Below are positions 14,732 to 22,716 of a stretch of DNA of 27,529 nucleotides, piece by piece. Source of the DNA: Hyphomicrobiales bacterium. Its GTDB lineage: Bacteria > Pseudomonadota > Alphaproteobacteria > Rhizobiales > Beijerinckiaceae. A program made the translations under genes and the position numbers. The DNA is taken from positions 1 through 27,529 of the forward strand of contig CANCAR010000010.1 of assembly GCA_947374125.1 (NCBI GenBank), written 5' to 3'. Each line of letters begins with the position of its first letter. Within the stretch, counting starts at the first letter, position 1. The notes beneath the pieces were generated by a model that made no database searches, was not told the origin of the DNA, and worked only from the letters and a program-made list of their open reading frames with translations.

Positions 14732-15550
14732 ATGACGGGACGGATCATCGGCCTCGCCGGGATCGGTCTCGTCGTCCTCTATCTTGGCATCATGCTGTTT
14801 ATGGCCTTGATGCAACGCCATTTTCTGTACATTACCGTTACGTCGCCAGCTTTTGAAGAACCAGATGCCCACGGTCTGCCGCAAGCCAAAGCGGTGCAGA
14901 TCGTCATGACCGATGGGGCGGCATTGCGCGGTTGGTGGATTGCACCTCAGCGCGATGATTCTCCGATCTATCTCTATTTTCATGGGAATGCAGATGGTCT
15001 ATCAAAACGGGCAACGCGGTTTGGGTATCTAACCCGAGACGGCGCAGGGCTTTTAGCCATGTCTTACCGCGGCTATGGCGGTAGCTCAGGTACGCCAACC
15101 GAGGCAGCGTTGCACCAAGACGCTTCGGCGCTTTATGCGTTTTTAGCCAAAGATTATCCGCCGTCCCGTTTGGTTCTGTTTGGTGAGTCACTCGGCACGG
15201 GCGTAGCGCTCGAACTTGCTCGTCGGGTGCCGTTGAGGTCCGTCATCTTGGACAGCCCCTATTATTCGGTTCTAAAGCGGGCGCAAGCCACCTATCCTTG
15301 GTTACCGGTCTCCAGCTTGCTCACCGACACCTTCCGCTCGGATCAGTGGATTGGTGCGGTCGAGAGCCCTATCTTGATCCTGCACGGCACGGCCGATGAT
15401 TTGATACCGCTTTCGGATTCGGCGGATCTAGCCGCGCTGGGAAGGCCGGGACGGGTAACCCGAAAACTCTATGAAGGCCAACCCCATGTCGTGCCACTGG
15501 ATAAGGGTCCAATGCCCGATATTCAGGCATTTTTAGCCGCTCAGAAGTGA
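14732..15550 (+). CDS. Alpha/beta hydrolase, membrane-anchored, BEM46/serine aminopeptidase-like
   Basis: The product is 272 residues from the ATG at 14732. One N-terminal membrane helix (about 5-28, IGLAGIGLVVLYLGIMLFMA) anchors a hydrolase domain. The nucleophile elbow is GESLG (Ser153), the acid is Asp222 in HGTADDLIP, and the base is His252 in QPHVVP. YFHGNADGLS at about 84-93 forms the oxyanion region. Substrate is unknown; the family includes esterases and acyl hydrolases. The start directly abuts the pntB stop, so it may be expressed from the pnt operon. An earlier in-frame start at 14678 lies inside pntB and is not needed. Confidence 0.9.
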   Translation: MTGRIIGLAGIGLVVLYLGIMLFMALMQRHFLYITVTSPAFEEPDAHGLPQAKAVQIVMTDGAALRGWWIAPQRDDSPIYLYFHGNADGLSKRATRFGYLTRDGAGLLAMSYRGYGGSSGTPTEAALHQDASALYAFLAKDYPPSRLVLFGESLGTGVALELARRVPLRSVILDSPYYSVLKRAQATYPWLPVSSLLTDTFRSDQWIGAVESPILILHGTADDLIPLSDSADLAALGRPGRVTRKLYEGQPHVVPLDKGPMPDIQAFLAAQK

Positions 15551-15586
15551 ATTCGGCCGATGAGGAGATGAGAGGCGGCGGAGTGG

Positions 15587-15841
15587 ATGATCCATGCGGA
15601 TCACACCTATCTCGACCATCCCTTAACGGGCAGCTTGGCTTCCGGCGATGTACGCGGCATTGGCGCTGAATTGCATTTGCACGGGCTCGACCCCGATGGG
15701 GCGGAAGCCAGAGCCAGAGCCCTTGGATACATCATTTTGGCGGGCTCTATCGATAAGCCGCATGGATTGCGCGAATGCTATATTATCGACGCCGATGGCT
15801 ATTTATGGGTACCGGATCGACCGATTGAAGTTACACCCTAA
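15587..15841 (+). CDS. Half-length VOC/glyoxalase-like protein
   Basis: The product is 84 residues. The pattern GIGAELHLHGLDPDGAEARA, then ALGYIILAGSIDKPHGLRE and YIIDADGYLWVPDRP, fits the second beta-alpha-beta-beta-beta half of VOC-superfamily proteins, where the late DGYLW and PHGLRE segments are typical. Normal VOC monomers have about 120-140 residues, so the first half is missing. An in-frame TGA at 15569-15571 lies before the ATG, and no matching N-terminal half is seen upstream. It may be a degraded remnant or a single-module protein that dimerises. GGAG lies close before the ATG. Confidence 0.6.
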   Translation: MIHADHTYLDHPLTGSLASGDVRGIGAELHLHGLDPDGAEARARALGYIILAGSIDKPHGLRECYIIDADGYLWVPDRPIEVTP

Positions 15842-15895
15842 CGCCATTATATCATATGAGATCCGCGCTCCTCATGGGATGAAGGGGATAGAAAT

Positions 15896-16141
15896 ATGAG
15901 TGCTGTCGCCTTTGACACATTAAAGCTCGCGACAAATCTTGAAAAAGCCGGTTTCAGCCCAGAGCAGGCCAGAGGAGCATCTGCTGCTCTGGCTGAGTCC
16001 CTTGATGGCTCAAGCATAGCCACGAAGAGCGACCTTAAAGAAACGATTGCTGAACTTAAGGTAGATATCGTTCGCTGGCTTATTTTAACTCAACTGGCAT
16101 TAGGCGGTTTTATTTTTGCAGCTTTGCGGATGGTTAAATGA
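15896..16141 (+). CDS. Small membrane protein resembling DUF1640 coiled-coil proteins
   Basis: The product is 81 residues. The opening AFDTLKLATNLEKAGFSPEQA, then IATKSDLKETIAELK and a C-terminal membrane helix (about 58-78, VRWLILTQLALGGFIFAALR), matches the layout of short DUF1640-type proteins: a helical head, a coiled coil with KSDL/AELK heptads, and a tail anchor. These are related to mitochondrial uniporter-regulator-like coiled-coil proteins; bacterial function is unknown. The coil here is shorter than in most members. AAGGGG lies about eight bases before the ATG. It converges on the TPR gene. Confidence 0.7.
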   Translation: MSAVAFDTLKLATNLEKAGFSPEQARGASAALAESLDGSSIATKSDLKETIAELKVDIVRWLILTQLALGGFIFAALRMVK

Positions 16142-16172
16142 CGCATATCGGCATTTTTAAGCCGAATCGACG

Positions 16173-17078
16173 TCAAAACCACTTCTTGCCAAAGAGTTCG
16201 CCCATTCCGCCACTGGGCGTTGTGCCAGCCAGTCGCGCCAAGCCCTCTTTAGCCCCCACATTGCTCGCATCGATGCTCAAGGCCCGCTGATAGCCTTCTT
16301 GAGCAGCCTTCGCGTCGCCCTTTTTCTCATTGGCGAGGCCCAAGCCCACCCAGCCTTCAATCAGATTGGCATCGACGTTGAGACACGCGTTGAAGTCCTC
16401 GATCGCGGAATCATATTTGCCGAGCACGACAAGGCTCTGGCCACGCGCCAGATAGGGGGCGGCGACAAACGGATCGCGGTCAATCGCGGCATCAAAATCA
16501 TTCGTTGCCTTTTTATGCAGGCCCTGTTTTTGGAAGATCAGGCCCCGCGAATGATAGGGTTGTGCCGATTCTGGATTAAGTTTGATAGCGTTGGTGAGAT
16601 CGGCAATCGCTTCCGGATATCGCATTATGGCTCGGTAAAGATTACCGCGGCCAAGATAGGCTGCCCCATAGGTGGGGTTAGACGCAATCGCGCGGTTAAA
16701 ATCATTCAGAGCGAGATCATCTTGGCCCGTTTGACGGTACGCCAGAGCCCGGTTGGTATAGGCCGCCGAATAGCTTGGCTTCAATTCTATCGCTTTGGTG
16801 AAATCATCCTCAGCCTCGATGAACTTACCAATACGAGCCAATGCGGCGCCGCGCGTATTATAAGCGGTCGCATCGCTTGGATTCTTCGTAATCACGGCTG
16901 AAAGCGACTCGATATTGATCGCTGCCGTTGCCTTATCGGTATCCATTTCAGCAACCGATACAATCGGAGCGGGTGTTCTACCGCTCACACAGGCGGAAAG
17001 AGCTAACGCCATGGCTGCGGTGCAAAGCCATTTCGACGCGACTAAACCGCGTTGACCCCGAACCATGCTGATGGCCAT
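16173..17078 (-). CDS. Tetratricopeptide-repeat lipoprotein
   Basis: The product is 301 residues. A basic N-terminus and hydrophobic stretch end in the lipobox LSAC (Cys30), so the protein is probably a membrane-anchored lipoprotein. Six consecutive 34-residue TPR units follow from about residue 68 to 271, each with the A..N/S.G.A....G....A..D...AI...P pattern, for example YNTRGAALARIGKFIEAEDD. TPR arrays bind partner proteins; the partner is unknown. The C-terminus ends GMGELFGKKWF. ATG at 17078 or, four codons in, at 17066 are both possible starts. It lies behind a terminator for rpsU and so likely has its own promoter. Confidence 0.88.
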   Translation of the reverse strand: MAISMVRGQRGLVASKWLCTAAMALALSACVSGRTPAPIVSVAEMDTDKATAAINIESLSAVITKNPSDATAYNTRGAALARIGKFIEAEDDFTKAIELKPSYSAAYTNRALAYRQTGQDDLALNDFNRAIASNPTYGAAYLGRGNLYRAIMRYPEAIADLTNAIKLNPESAQPYHSRGLIFQKQGLHKKATNDFDAAIDRDPFVAAPYLARGQSLVVLGKYDSAIEDFNACLNVDANLIEGWVGLGLANEKKGDAKAAQEGYQRALSIDASNVGAKEGLARLAGTTPSGGMGELFGKKWF

Positions 17079-17143
17079 GATGCTCTCTCCTCGCGAACGC
17101 TATTTTGCCTATCTAGGCCGTCACACAGATTCGGGCAACAAAA

Positions 17144-17175
17144 AGGGTGCCCCGAACGTCAATTCGAGGCACCCT
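17144..17175 (-). terminator. Intrinsic terminator after rpsU
   Basis: On the minus strand a 13-base arm pair (17175-17163 and 17156-17144) with one mismatch and a six-base loop ends in CACCCT and is followed by TTTTTGTT. This GC-rich hairpin plus T-run 31 bp after the rpsU stop ends the purE-purK-rpsU transcript and separates it from the TPR gene. Confidence 0.85.
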
Positions 17176-17206
17176 GATTTTAAACCCTTGCCTTGCGGCA
17201 ATTCGA

Positions 17207-17443
17207 TTAGCGCGTGAAAACCTTAGGCTTTGGCGCAGGCAGCAAGCCTTCGCGCTGTAGCTTCTTACGGGTAAGCTTGCGGGCGCGGCGAACGGCTTCC
17301 GCCTCTTCGCGCACGCGCTTTTCCGATGGCTTTTCGTAATGGCCACGGAGCTTCATTTCGCGGAAGATACCTTCACGCTGCATCTTCTTTTTAAGCGCTT
17401 TTAGCGCTTGGTCGACATTGTTGTCACGGACGAGAACCTGCAC
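17207..17443 (-). CDS. rpsU: 30S ribosomal protein bS21
   Basis: The product is 78 residues from a GTG at 17443. VQVLVRDNNVDQALKALKK and MQREGIFREMKLRGHYEKPS are the bS21 signature, and the tail is Arg/Lys-rich. The protein sits near the anti-Shine-Dalgarno region of 16S rRNA and assists initiation. I rejected an upstream extension to 17569 because it is unlike bS21, while ACGGGA lies eight bases before the GTG. It follows purK by about 157 bp, so it may have an extra promoter there, and it is ended by a clear terminator. Confidence 0.96.
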   Translation of the reverse strand: MQVLVRDNNVDQALKALKKKMQREGIFREMKLRGHYEKPSEKRVREEAEAVRRARKLTRKKLQREGLLPAPKPKVFTR

Positions 17444-17553
17444 GCGTGTTTTCCCGTAAAGTAAAAGGCCAATTCTGGAGCCGCCAACGTTTATTCTTTG
17501 GAAGTCTTGGCGACGTGAGCGCGCTTCGTAACAGAAAGGTGGGGCCGTGTCCA

Positions 17554-17591
17554 CGCCTGAACGCACCAAAAAATCGAGGATTTTTCAGGCG
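17554..17591 (-). other. Nested AT-rich stem-loop between purK and rpsU
   Basis: CGCCTGAA (17554-17561) pairs with TTCAGGCG (17584-17591). An inner AAAAATC-GAG-GATTTTT hairpin (17569-17585) competes with or extends it. On the minus strand the inner hairpin gives a run of Ts just 15 bp after the purK stop. It could be a weak terminator or a processing site that uncouples purK from rpsU. The inner stem is AT-rich, so termination would be leaky. Confidence 0.4.
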
Positions 17592-17600
17592 GTCCGGAAT

Positions 17601-18671
17601 CTAGCGGTACACGCGGGTGAAATGACCCATCTTTCGCCCCGGCCTAGCCTCCCGCTTGCCGTAGAGCTCAAGCAACACACCGGGTTCAGCCAATAGATCC
17701 GGCCAACGGTTAACCTCGTCGCCAATCAGATTTTCCATCTCAATCCGGCCAAGCCGTTTAGGCCTCCCCAGCGGCCAGCCGGCTACTGCTCGAATATGCT
17801 GCTCAAATTGCGAGGTTTCTGCGCCGCCAAGCGTCCAATGGCCGGAATTATGAACGCGAGGCGCGATTTCGTTGACGAGAAGCACCTCGTTGGCACCCGA
17901 ACTCGCGACAAAGAACTCAACGGCGAAAACGCCGATATAGCCAAGGGCCTCGGCAATTTGTCTTGCCGCGTCTTTAGCAGCCGCTTCCGTTGTGCTTGTA
18001 ACCGCAGCAGGGAGTGTTGTTTGCGCTAGAATATGATGCGCGTGCCGGTTCTCGCAGATGTCATAGGCCGTAACCTCGCCCGATGACGAACGCGCCGCGA
18101 CCACCGACACTTCACGCTCGAAGGGCACGAAGGCTTCAAGAATAGCGGGTGCCTGCCCAATAGCCTCCCAAGCGGACTGAGCCGACATATCCTGACGGAT
18201 CATCGCCTGCCCCTTACCATCATAACCAAGACGACGTGTTTTGAGCACGCTCGGGCGACCAATGCGCTGTAATGCGGCTTCCAGCTCATCGAGAGATGAA
18301 ACGGCTATAAAATCGGGAACGGCCAATCCAAGGTCGCGGATGAAGCTTTTTTCCGTCAAACGGTCCTGCGTGATGGCAAGAGCGCGTGGGGCGGGCAGCA
18401 CCGGAACCAACGCGGATAAGACATCCGCCGTGCTCGCGGGCACGTTTTCAAACTCATAGGTCACAACGGCGACTGACGCAGCAAAGGCCGTAAGCGCGGC
18501 TTTATCTTCGTATCCGGCAATCGTATGCGCCGCTGAAACATCGAAAGCGGGATTATCGCCCTCGGGCGCAAAGATATGGCATTTCAAGCCCAAAGGCGCG
18601 GCAGCCAGCGCCATCATCCGTGCCAATTGGCCACCACCGAGAATGCCAACCGTATCACCTGGTTTCAGCAT
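17601..18671 (-). CDS. purK: N5-carboxyaminoimidazole ribonucleotide synthase
   Basis: The product is 356 residues from the ATG at 18671, matching the usual length of about 355. VGILGGGQLARMMALAA at 8-24 is the opening motif. The ATP-grasp domain shows VLKTRRLGYDGKGQ, FVPFEREVSVVAARS and NEIAPRVHNSGHWT. It makes N5-CAIR from AIR, ATP and bicarbonate in purine synthesis, feeding PurE. GAGG lies nine bases upstream. It begins 4 bp after the purE stop. The frame stays open upstream to 18761, but that part lies within purE and is not PurK-like. Confidence 0.97.
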   Translation of the reverse strand: MLKPGDTVGILGGGQLARMMALAAAPLGLKCHIFAPEGDNPAFDVSAAHTIAGYEDKAALTAFAASVAVVTYEFENVPASTADVLSALVPVLPAPRALAITQDRLTEKSFIRDLGLAVPDFIAVSSLDELEAALQRIGRPSVLKTRRLGYDGKGQAMIRQDMSAQSAWEAIGQAPAILEAFVPFEREVSVVAARSSSGEVTAYDICENRHAHHILAQTTLPAAVTSTTEAAAKDAARQIAEALGYIGVFAVEFFVASSGANEVLLVNEIAPRVHNSGHWTLGGAETSQFEQHIRAVAGWPLGRPKRLGRIEMENLIGDEVNRWPDLLAEPGVLLELYGKREARPGRKMGHFTRVYR

Positions 18672-18675
18672 TGTT

Positions 18676-19191
18676 TCACGCCTCGTCCGATGGCTTATCC
18701 GCCACCGACGCGCTTTGGCGCGCCCGCCAAGCATTAAGTCGCTCGGCCAAGGGTTGGTCATGCAAAGCTAAAACGGCAACCGCTAACAGCGCCGCATTGA
18801 TCGCACCCGCTTTGCCAATGGCAAGCGTGCCAACCGGAATGCCTGCTGGCATCTGGACAATCGACAGCAGACTATCTTGGCCGGAAAGCGCTTTGGATTC
18901 GACCGGCACGCCGAACACGGGGAGCGGCGTCATGGCCGCCGTCATACCCGGAAGATGGGCAGCGCCACCTGCGCCTGCGATGATCACGTGAAACCCTGTA
19001 TCTTTTGCGGTGCGGGCAAACTCATAAAGCCGCTCAGGCGTCCGATGAGCCGACACGATGCGGGCACTGTAGGCCACGCCAAGCGCATCAAGCGTCTCAG
19101 ACGCATGGCGCATGGTGGCCCAGTCGGACTGGCTGCCCATAATGATGGCTACCGGAACAGCAGGTTCGTTAAGTGTTTTAGGTTCGGTCAC
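18676..19191 (-). CDS. purE: N5-carboxyaminoimidazole ribonucleotide mutase
   Basis: The product is 171 residues from a GTG at 19191. VAIIMGSQSDWATM begins the fold, with VSAHRTPERLYEFA and IAGAGGAAHLPGM as the class I PurE active-site segments. The catalytic His lies in SAHRTP. It converts N5-CAIR to CAIR. I chose this GTG because GGAAGGG lies about seven bases upstream; the next in-frame ATG is at 19305 and would add an unrelated 38-residue leader. A class I enzyme next to purK fits the two-step bacterial route. Confidence 0.93.
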   Translation of the reverse strand: MTEPKTLNEPAVPVAIIMGSQSDWATMRHASETLDALGVAYSARIVSAHRTPERLYEFARTAKDTGFHVIIAGAGGAAHLPGMTAAMTPLPVFGVPVESKALSGQDSLLSIVQMPAGIPVGTLAIGKAGAINAALLAVAVLALHDQPLAERLNAWRARQSASVADKPSDEA

Positions 19192-19270
19192 GGCCGTGCC
19201 CTTCCACGCAAAAACGCTCCGTATCGTTCCAAACGGTTCATGGCAAGGGTTGAGGCCGGAAATTCTATCC

Positions 19271-19492
19271 TCATGCAATGATATCTGGCGTGATTTGGTC
19301 CTCAATCTGGCGAATGAGGTCTTTCAGAATCAATTTACGCCGCTTGAACCGACGAATTTGCAATTGATCGGCCTGGCCAATGGCTTCGAGCGCATCAACG
19401 GCGTCGCTTAGGTCTTGATGCTCAATCCTTAGCCGTTGCAGCTCGGTTAGCAATGCTATGGGATCAGTAGATAAATCGGGCGAATCAGTCAT
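19271..19492 (-). CDS. YdcH-like small helical protein (DUF465)
   Basis: The product is 73 residues from the ATG at 19492, with AAGAGG upstream. It is almost wholly helical: LTELQRLRIEHQDLSDAV, then a mid-section IGQADQLQIRRFKRRKLILKD, the pattern of DUF465/YdcH proteins whose basic FKRRKL segment is strongly conserved. Function is unknown. It is the gene immediately before purE, and the same order is common in alphaproteobacteria. It is transcribed divergently from a second member of the same family. Confidence 0.87.
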   Translation of the reverse strand: MTDSPDLSTDPIALLTELQRLRIEHQDLSDAVDALEAIGQADQLQIRRFKRRKLILKDLIRQIEDQITPDIIA

Positions 19493-19715
19493 GTCACGGC
19501 CTCTTCCGGATGACCGGCGTTCCGACTGAAAAACTATGGCAGATATGGAGGCCGACACGCAAGTCGAAGGGTTCATGAATCCTAAGCTGCACAAGGCTTT
19601 GCCCGAATTTGGCATGCGGGGTGAAACGGATCGGCAAATCGTACTCGACACGCCTCGATTTTGTGACAAACTTGTGAATGCCGAATCGATCACGGCACCC
19701 ATCAGGAGGAGCAGT

Positions 19716-19904
19716 ATGTCGATACAGTCTCATCTGGTTGAACTCGAGCGCCGCCATCAGGCCCTCGAACGCGAAATCCAAACGGAACAGATCCATCCTT
19801 CCACCAGCGACCTGAAATTACGCGAGCTCAAGCGAAAAAAGCTCCATCTCAAACAAGAGATCGAAAAGCTAAAGGTTCAAACCGTCAGTACGGCGCTGCA
19901 TTAA
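19716..19904 (+). CDS. YdcH-like small helical protein (DUF465), second copy
   Basis: The product is 62 residues from the ATG at 19716, which follows a strong AGGAGGA site. LVELERRHQALEREIQTEQ and LKLRELKRKKLHLKQEIEKL form two helices joined by a short turn, and ELKRKKL is the conserved family motif. Function is unknown. A longer open frame back to 19536 is not family-like. The 223-bp space to the divergent paralogue should hold both promoters. Confidence 0.87.
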   Translation: MSIQSHLVELERRHQALEREIQTEQIHPSTSDLKLRELKRKKLHLKQEIEKLKVQTVSTALH

Positions 19905-19973
19905 TCACACCCCGATCGGCTGAAGATAAACTAGGAGCGCGGTCAGGCGTTGGCTTTTGTGTGCCATTTTCTA

Positions 19974-20015
19974 GGTGTTGGCCCAAGACGGTCAACACCC
20001 ATTTCCTTCTTTTTC
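19974..20015 (+). terminator. Probable terminator after the plus-strand YdcH-like gene
   Basis: GGTGTTGGCC (19974-19983) pairs with GGTCAACACC (19990-19999), one G-T pair, with a six-base loop. It is followed by a T-rich stretch (ATTTCCTTCTTTTTC) that is not immediately adjacent. It would separate the YdcH-like gene from DUF1272, though DUF1272 starts only 29 bp later. Confidence 0.45.
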
Positions 20016-20027
20016 TAAAGGGTACCC

Positions 20028-20342
20028 ATGCTCGAATTGCGACCCAATTGCGAACTCTGCGACCGGGATTTGCCGCCCCAAAGCGCAGACGCCCGGATAT
20101 GCAGCTATGAATGCACCTATTGCGTTGCGTGCGCCGAAAGCGTTCTGAAAAACGTGTGTCCCACCTGCGGCGGCGGTTTCGTGCCGCGGCCTATCCGACC
20201 CAAGACAGCCTGGCGCCCGGAGCGAAAGCTAGGGCTCTCTTACCATCCTGCCAGTACCAGCCGCGTCCATTCAAAATTCACGATGGATGATATTTTGGCG
20301 CATGTTGCCCGGATCAAGGATATTGTGCCGGAAGATCGGTAA
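20028..20342 (+). CDS. DUF1272 zinc-ribbon-like protein
   Basis: The product is 104 residues. MLELRPNCELCDRDLPPQS is the DUF1272 opening. Cysteines in CELC, CSYECTYCVAC and CPTCGG (all within residues 8-48) form a treble-clef or ring-like zinc-binding unit. The C-terminal 55 residues are less conserved and end in a helix (MDDILAHVARIKDIV). Function is unknown. AAAGGG precedes the ATG. Most DUF1272 proteins are nearer 60-90 residues, so the tail is a modest extension. Confidence 0.9.
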   Translation: MLELRPNCELCDRDLPPQSADARICSYECTYCVACAESVLKNVCPTCGGGFVPRPIRPKTAWRPERKLGLSYHPASTSRVHSKFTMDDILAHVARIKDIVPEDR

Positions 20343-20377
20343 CCGAAACGCAAACGCCGATGGATGGCTTGAAATAC

Positions 20378-20454
20378 TGGCGATCCCGGGATGACTCGAA
20401 CATCCGACCTACGGTTTAGGAAACCGTCGCTCTATCCTGCTGAGCTACGGGACC
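20378..20454 (-). tRNA. tRNA-Arg (anticodon CCT)
   Basis: On the minus strand the 77-nt sequence folds as a tRNA. The acceptor arm is GGTCCCG with CGGGATC, including one G-T pair. The D arm contains TAGCTCAGCAGGATAGAGC. The anticodon stem ACGGT/ACCGT carries loop TTCCTAA, with anticodon CCT. The T arm contains GTTCGAGTC, followed by an encoded CCA end at 20378-20380. It reads the rare AGG codon. Confidence 0.97.
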
Positions 20455-20629
20455 GCACGATTTTGTGCATATCATGACTTTGTAGCTTTTGCAGCCGCCT
20501 TCGATCGTTAATTTTGCGGCTGACCTTTTCGATCATCATCACTTGATAAAACGCCTTCCGCTGGGCTATCCCGGAGGGACGGTGGGATATAATCGTAATA
20601 TCCTCTGTTATTCGCCAAAGGGGTAATGG

Positions 20630-22054
20630 GTGGCCATCGGATTCAACCGACTAAAGCGGAACGCGTTTGCCCCCATGGCGGTTCTGGCAGCTTTACTGTC
20701 CGGATGCATGTCGCTTTCGGGCGAGCGGCGGACGGTATCGGCCCCAGTCGTAACATCGGGTCCGGATTCAACCGTTTTTGCCGAGCAGACACGGCTTGTG
20801 GCGACCTTTGGCGGCGAATACGCCGCTCCGGCTCCTCTAATTGATTTGGTCCGGGAAATTGTCGCCAAGATCGTGGCGGCAAGCGACGATCCGGCTGTCC
20901 GCTACCGCGTGACCGTGCTCAATTCTCCGTCGATTAATGCTTTTGCTTTGCCGACGGGTGATCTTTATGTGACCCGCGGACTGTTGGCATTGGCCAATGA
21001 TACGTCAGAACTCGCAGCCGTCCTTGCCCACGAAGTAGGCCACGTTACCGCCAAACACGCGTCGCAACGAGCGGAATTTGAGCGACAGGCCACGACAGCC
21101 ATGCCTGACTCTATTTCTGGGCCGAACGGCGCTACCTCCCGGTTCTTGCTCGCGAGTTTCTCGCGCGGGCAGGAATTAGAAGCAGATGAGGTCGGTATCC
21201 GAACCATCGCGAAAGCTGGCTATGATCCTTACGGTGCCGCACGGTTTTTAGCGTCATTGGCACGACAGACGACGTTTGTGGGGGAAATTCGACCATCGGC
21301 ACGGTATAGTTTCCTGTCCAGCCATCCATCGACGCCGCAAAGGCTTGCCGCAGCGCTTGAAACCGCGAGGGCCAATGTTGGTGCCACGTCCATCGAAGCG
21401 GATCGTGCCCGTTACCTAACGGCATTGAGCGGCATCGCCTATGGAGACGATCCCTTCGGTGGCGTGGTACGCGGACGGCGGTTTCTGCATGCCCGGCTCG
21501 ATTTTATGATGTTAGCGCCAGAGGGGTTCGCTCTTGAAAACTCCCCACAGGCCGTTATCGGCGTAACCGGCAATGGTCAGGAGGCCTTGCGGTTAGATAC
21601 TGTACGGCTAGGCGGGGCGGGTCCGGAAGCCGCGTTAGCCGGCGGCTGGATCGACGGGGCGACGAATTCGGAGATTACCCCCTTCAGTATTAACGGTTTA
21701 TCGGGTGCAACGGCCACGTCGAAGGGGCCGGAATGGACGTTTCGGCTCGCGGCTATCCAAAAAGGTGAGGACATTTTCCGCATCATCTTTGCCGCTCGTG
21801 AAATGACTCCGGTCTTGGATCGGACCTTTTTAGCGTCTATCGGCAGTTTCAGGACGTTGACCTCGGACGAAAAACTGGGTTTGCGGCCACAACGCCTTGA
21901 AACCGTCGCGGCCGGCGGGGACGATACGGCAATGACGCTGCTTACAAAAAGTGACCGCGCCGATAACGCGCTTGATCGATTCTTGGTGCTTAATGGACTT
22001 GACCGACCAAAAATTCGGGCCGGTGAACTCTACAAACTCATTTTGTCCGAATAA
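20630..22054 (+). CDS. M48-family zinc metalloprotease lipoprotein
   Basis: The product is 474 residues from a GTG at 20630, with AAAGGGG about six bases upstream. A signal peptide ends in the lipobox LLSGC (Cys26). The peptidase domain has HEVGH at 134-138 and the ELEADE segment at 182-187 supplying the third zinc ligand. GDLYVTRGLLAL and ALPTGDLY are typical M48 elements. The C-terminal 200 residues hold a family-specific domain (PEGFALENSPQAVIGV) and end with a LysM-like stretch (LNGLDRPKIRAGELYKLI). Related enzymes such as BepA police outer-membrane protein assembly; the substrate here is not known. A lone TATAAT (20588-20593) without a clear -35 lies upstream. Confidence 0.94.
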   Translation: MAIGFNRLKRNAFAPMAVLAALLSGCMSLSGERRTVSAPVVTSGPDSTVFAEQTRLVATFGGEYAAPAPLIDLVREIVAKIVAASDDPAVRYRVTVLNSPSINAFALPTGDLYVTRGLLALANDTSELAAVLAHEVGHVTAKHASQRAEFERQATTAMPDSISGPNGATSRFLLASFSRGQELEADEVGIRTIAKAGYDPYGAARFLASLARQTTFVGEIRPSARYSFLSSHPSTPQRLAAALETARANVGATSIEADRARYLTALSGIAYGDDPFGGVVRGRRFLHARLDFMMLAPEGFALENSPQAVIGVTGNGQEALRLDTVRLGGAGPEAALAGGWIDGATNSEITPFSINGLSGATATSKGPEWTFRLAAIQKGEDIFRIIFAAREMTPVLDRTFLASIGSFRTLTSDEKLGLRPQRLETVAAGGDDTAMTLLTKSDRADNALDRFLVLNGLDRPKIRAGELYKLILSE

Positions 22055-22062
22055 GAGACAAT

Positions 22063-22090
22063 AAAAAGGGCGCCATAAGCGCCCTTTTTT
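22063..22090. terminator. Bidirectional intrinsic terminator between the M48 gene and carD
   Basis: AAAAA-GGGCGC, loop CATAA, GCGCCC-TTTTTT. The GC stem with A-run before and T-run after can terminate transcripts from both sides. It lies 8 bp after the M48 stop and 26 bp after the carD stop, which are convergent. Confidence 0.92.
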
Positions 22091-22116
22091 GAACTTCCCG
22101 GCGAAGAGATAACCAA

Positions 22117-22716
22117 TTACGCGGCTTCTTCCTGATCGTCGTCCGAATCGGCATCTGCCTCAACATCGACTTCGACCTCAGCTGCCTTGCCGCGCTTTGG
22201 CGACCGCAAGAGATGCGCTTCAATCAATTTAATGGCTTCACTTTCCATTGTTCCATTAACGGCGGCAATTTCGCGCACAATGCGATCAAGCGCTGCTTCA
22301 TAGAGCTGGCGCTCGGAGTAGGATTGCTCGGGTTGCGCATCGGAACGATAGAGATCGCGTACGACTTCTGCGATTTGGATAATGTCGCCAGAGTTGATTT
22401 TCGCCTCATATTCCTGCGCGCGGCGCGACCACATCGTCCGCTTGATACGCGCACGACCGCTTACCGTTTCTAGCGCCTTGGTCACAAGGGTTGGTTCGGC
22501 CAATTTTCGCATGCCAACAGACGACGCCTTCGCGGTTGGAACGCGCAAGGTCATCTTATCCTTGTCAAAAAAGATAACGAATAATTCGAGTTTGAACCCC
22601 GCCACTTCCTGCTCTTCGATCGCCGTGATCCGGCCGACGCCATGGGTCGGGTAAACAACGGATTCGCCGGTCTTAAATCCCTGACGGTTGGGGGTCTTCT
22701 TTATACCTGTCGTCAT
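22117..22716 (-). CDS. carD: CarD/CdnL-family RNA polymerase-binding regulator
   Basis: The product is 199 residues. The N-terminal Tudor-like domain shows FKTGESVVYPTHGVGRI (about 14-30) and LFVIFFDKDKMTLRVP (about 45-60). The helical C-terminal domain has MWSRRAQEYEAKINSGD and AEVVRDLYRSD, typical of CarD/CdnL. These proteins bind the polymerase beta subunit and stabilise open complexes, often at rRNA promoters. The C-terminal tail is acidic (many Asp/Glu, about 178-199). It is downstream of fdxA in the same direction, an arrangement seen in many alphaproteobacteria. A promoter candidate at 22950-22978 would give it a leader of about 225 nt. Confidence 0.96.
   Translation of the reverse strand: MTTGIKKTPNRQGFKTGESVVYPTHGVGRITAIEEQEVAGFKLELFVIFFDKDKMTLRVPTAKASSVGMRKLAEPTLVTKALETVSGRARIKRTMWSRRAQEYEAKINSGDIIQIAEVVRDLYRSDAQPEQSYSERQLYEAALDRIVREIAAVNGTMESEAIKLIEAHLLRSPKRGKAAEVEVDVEADADSDDDQEEAA

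Noticed and set aside
16142..16172. Hairpin TCGGC/GCCGA between convergent genes as a terminator
   Set aside because: The stem is only five base pairs with an eight-base loop and no T-tract follows.
20455..20468. GCAC-GATTTT-GTGC hairpin just before the tRNA-Arg 5' end
   Set aside because: A four-base stem is too short to assign a role.
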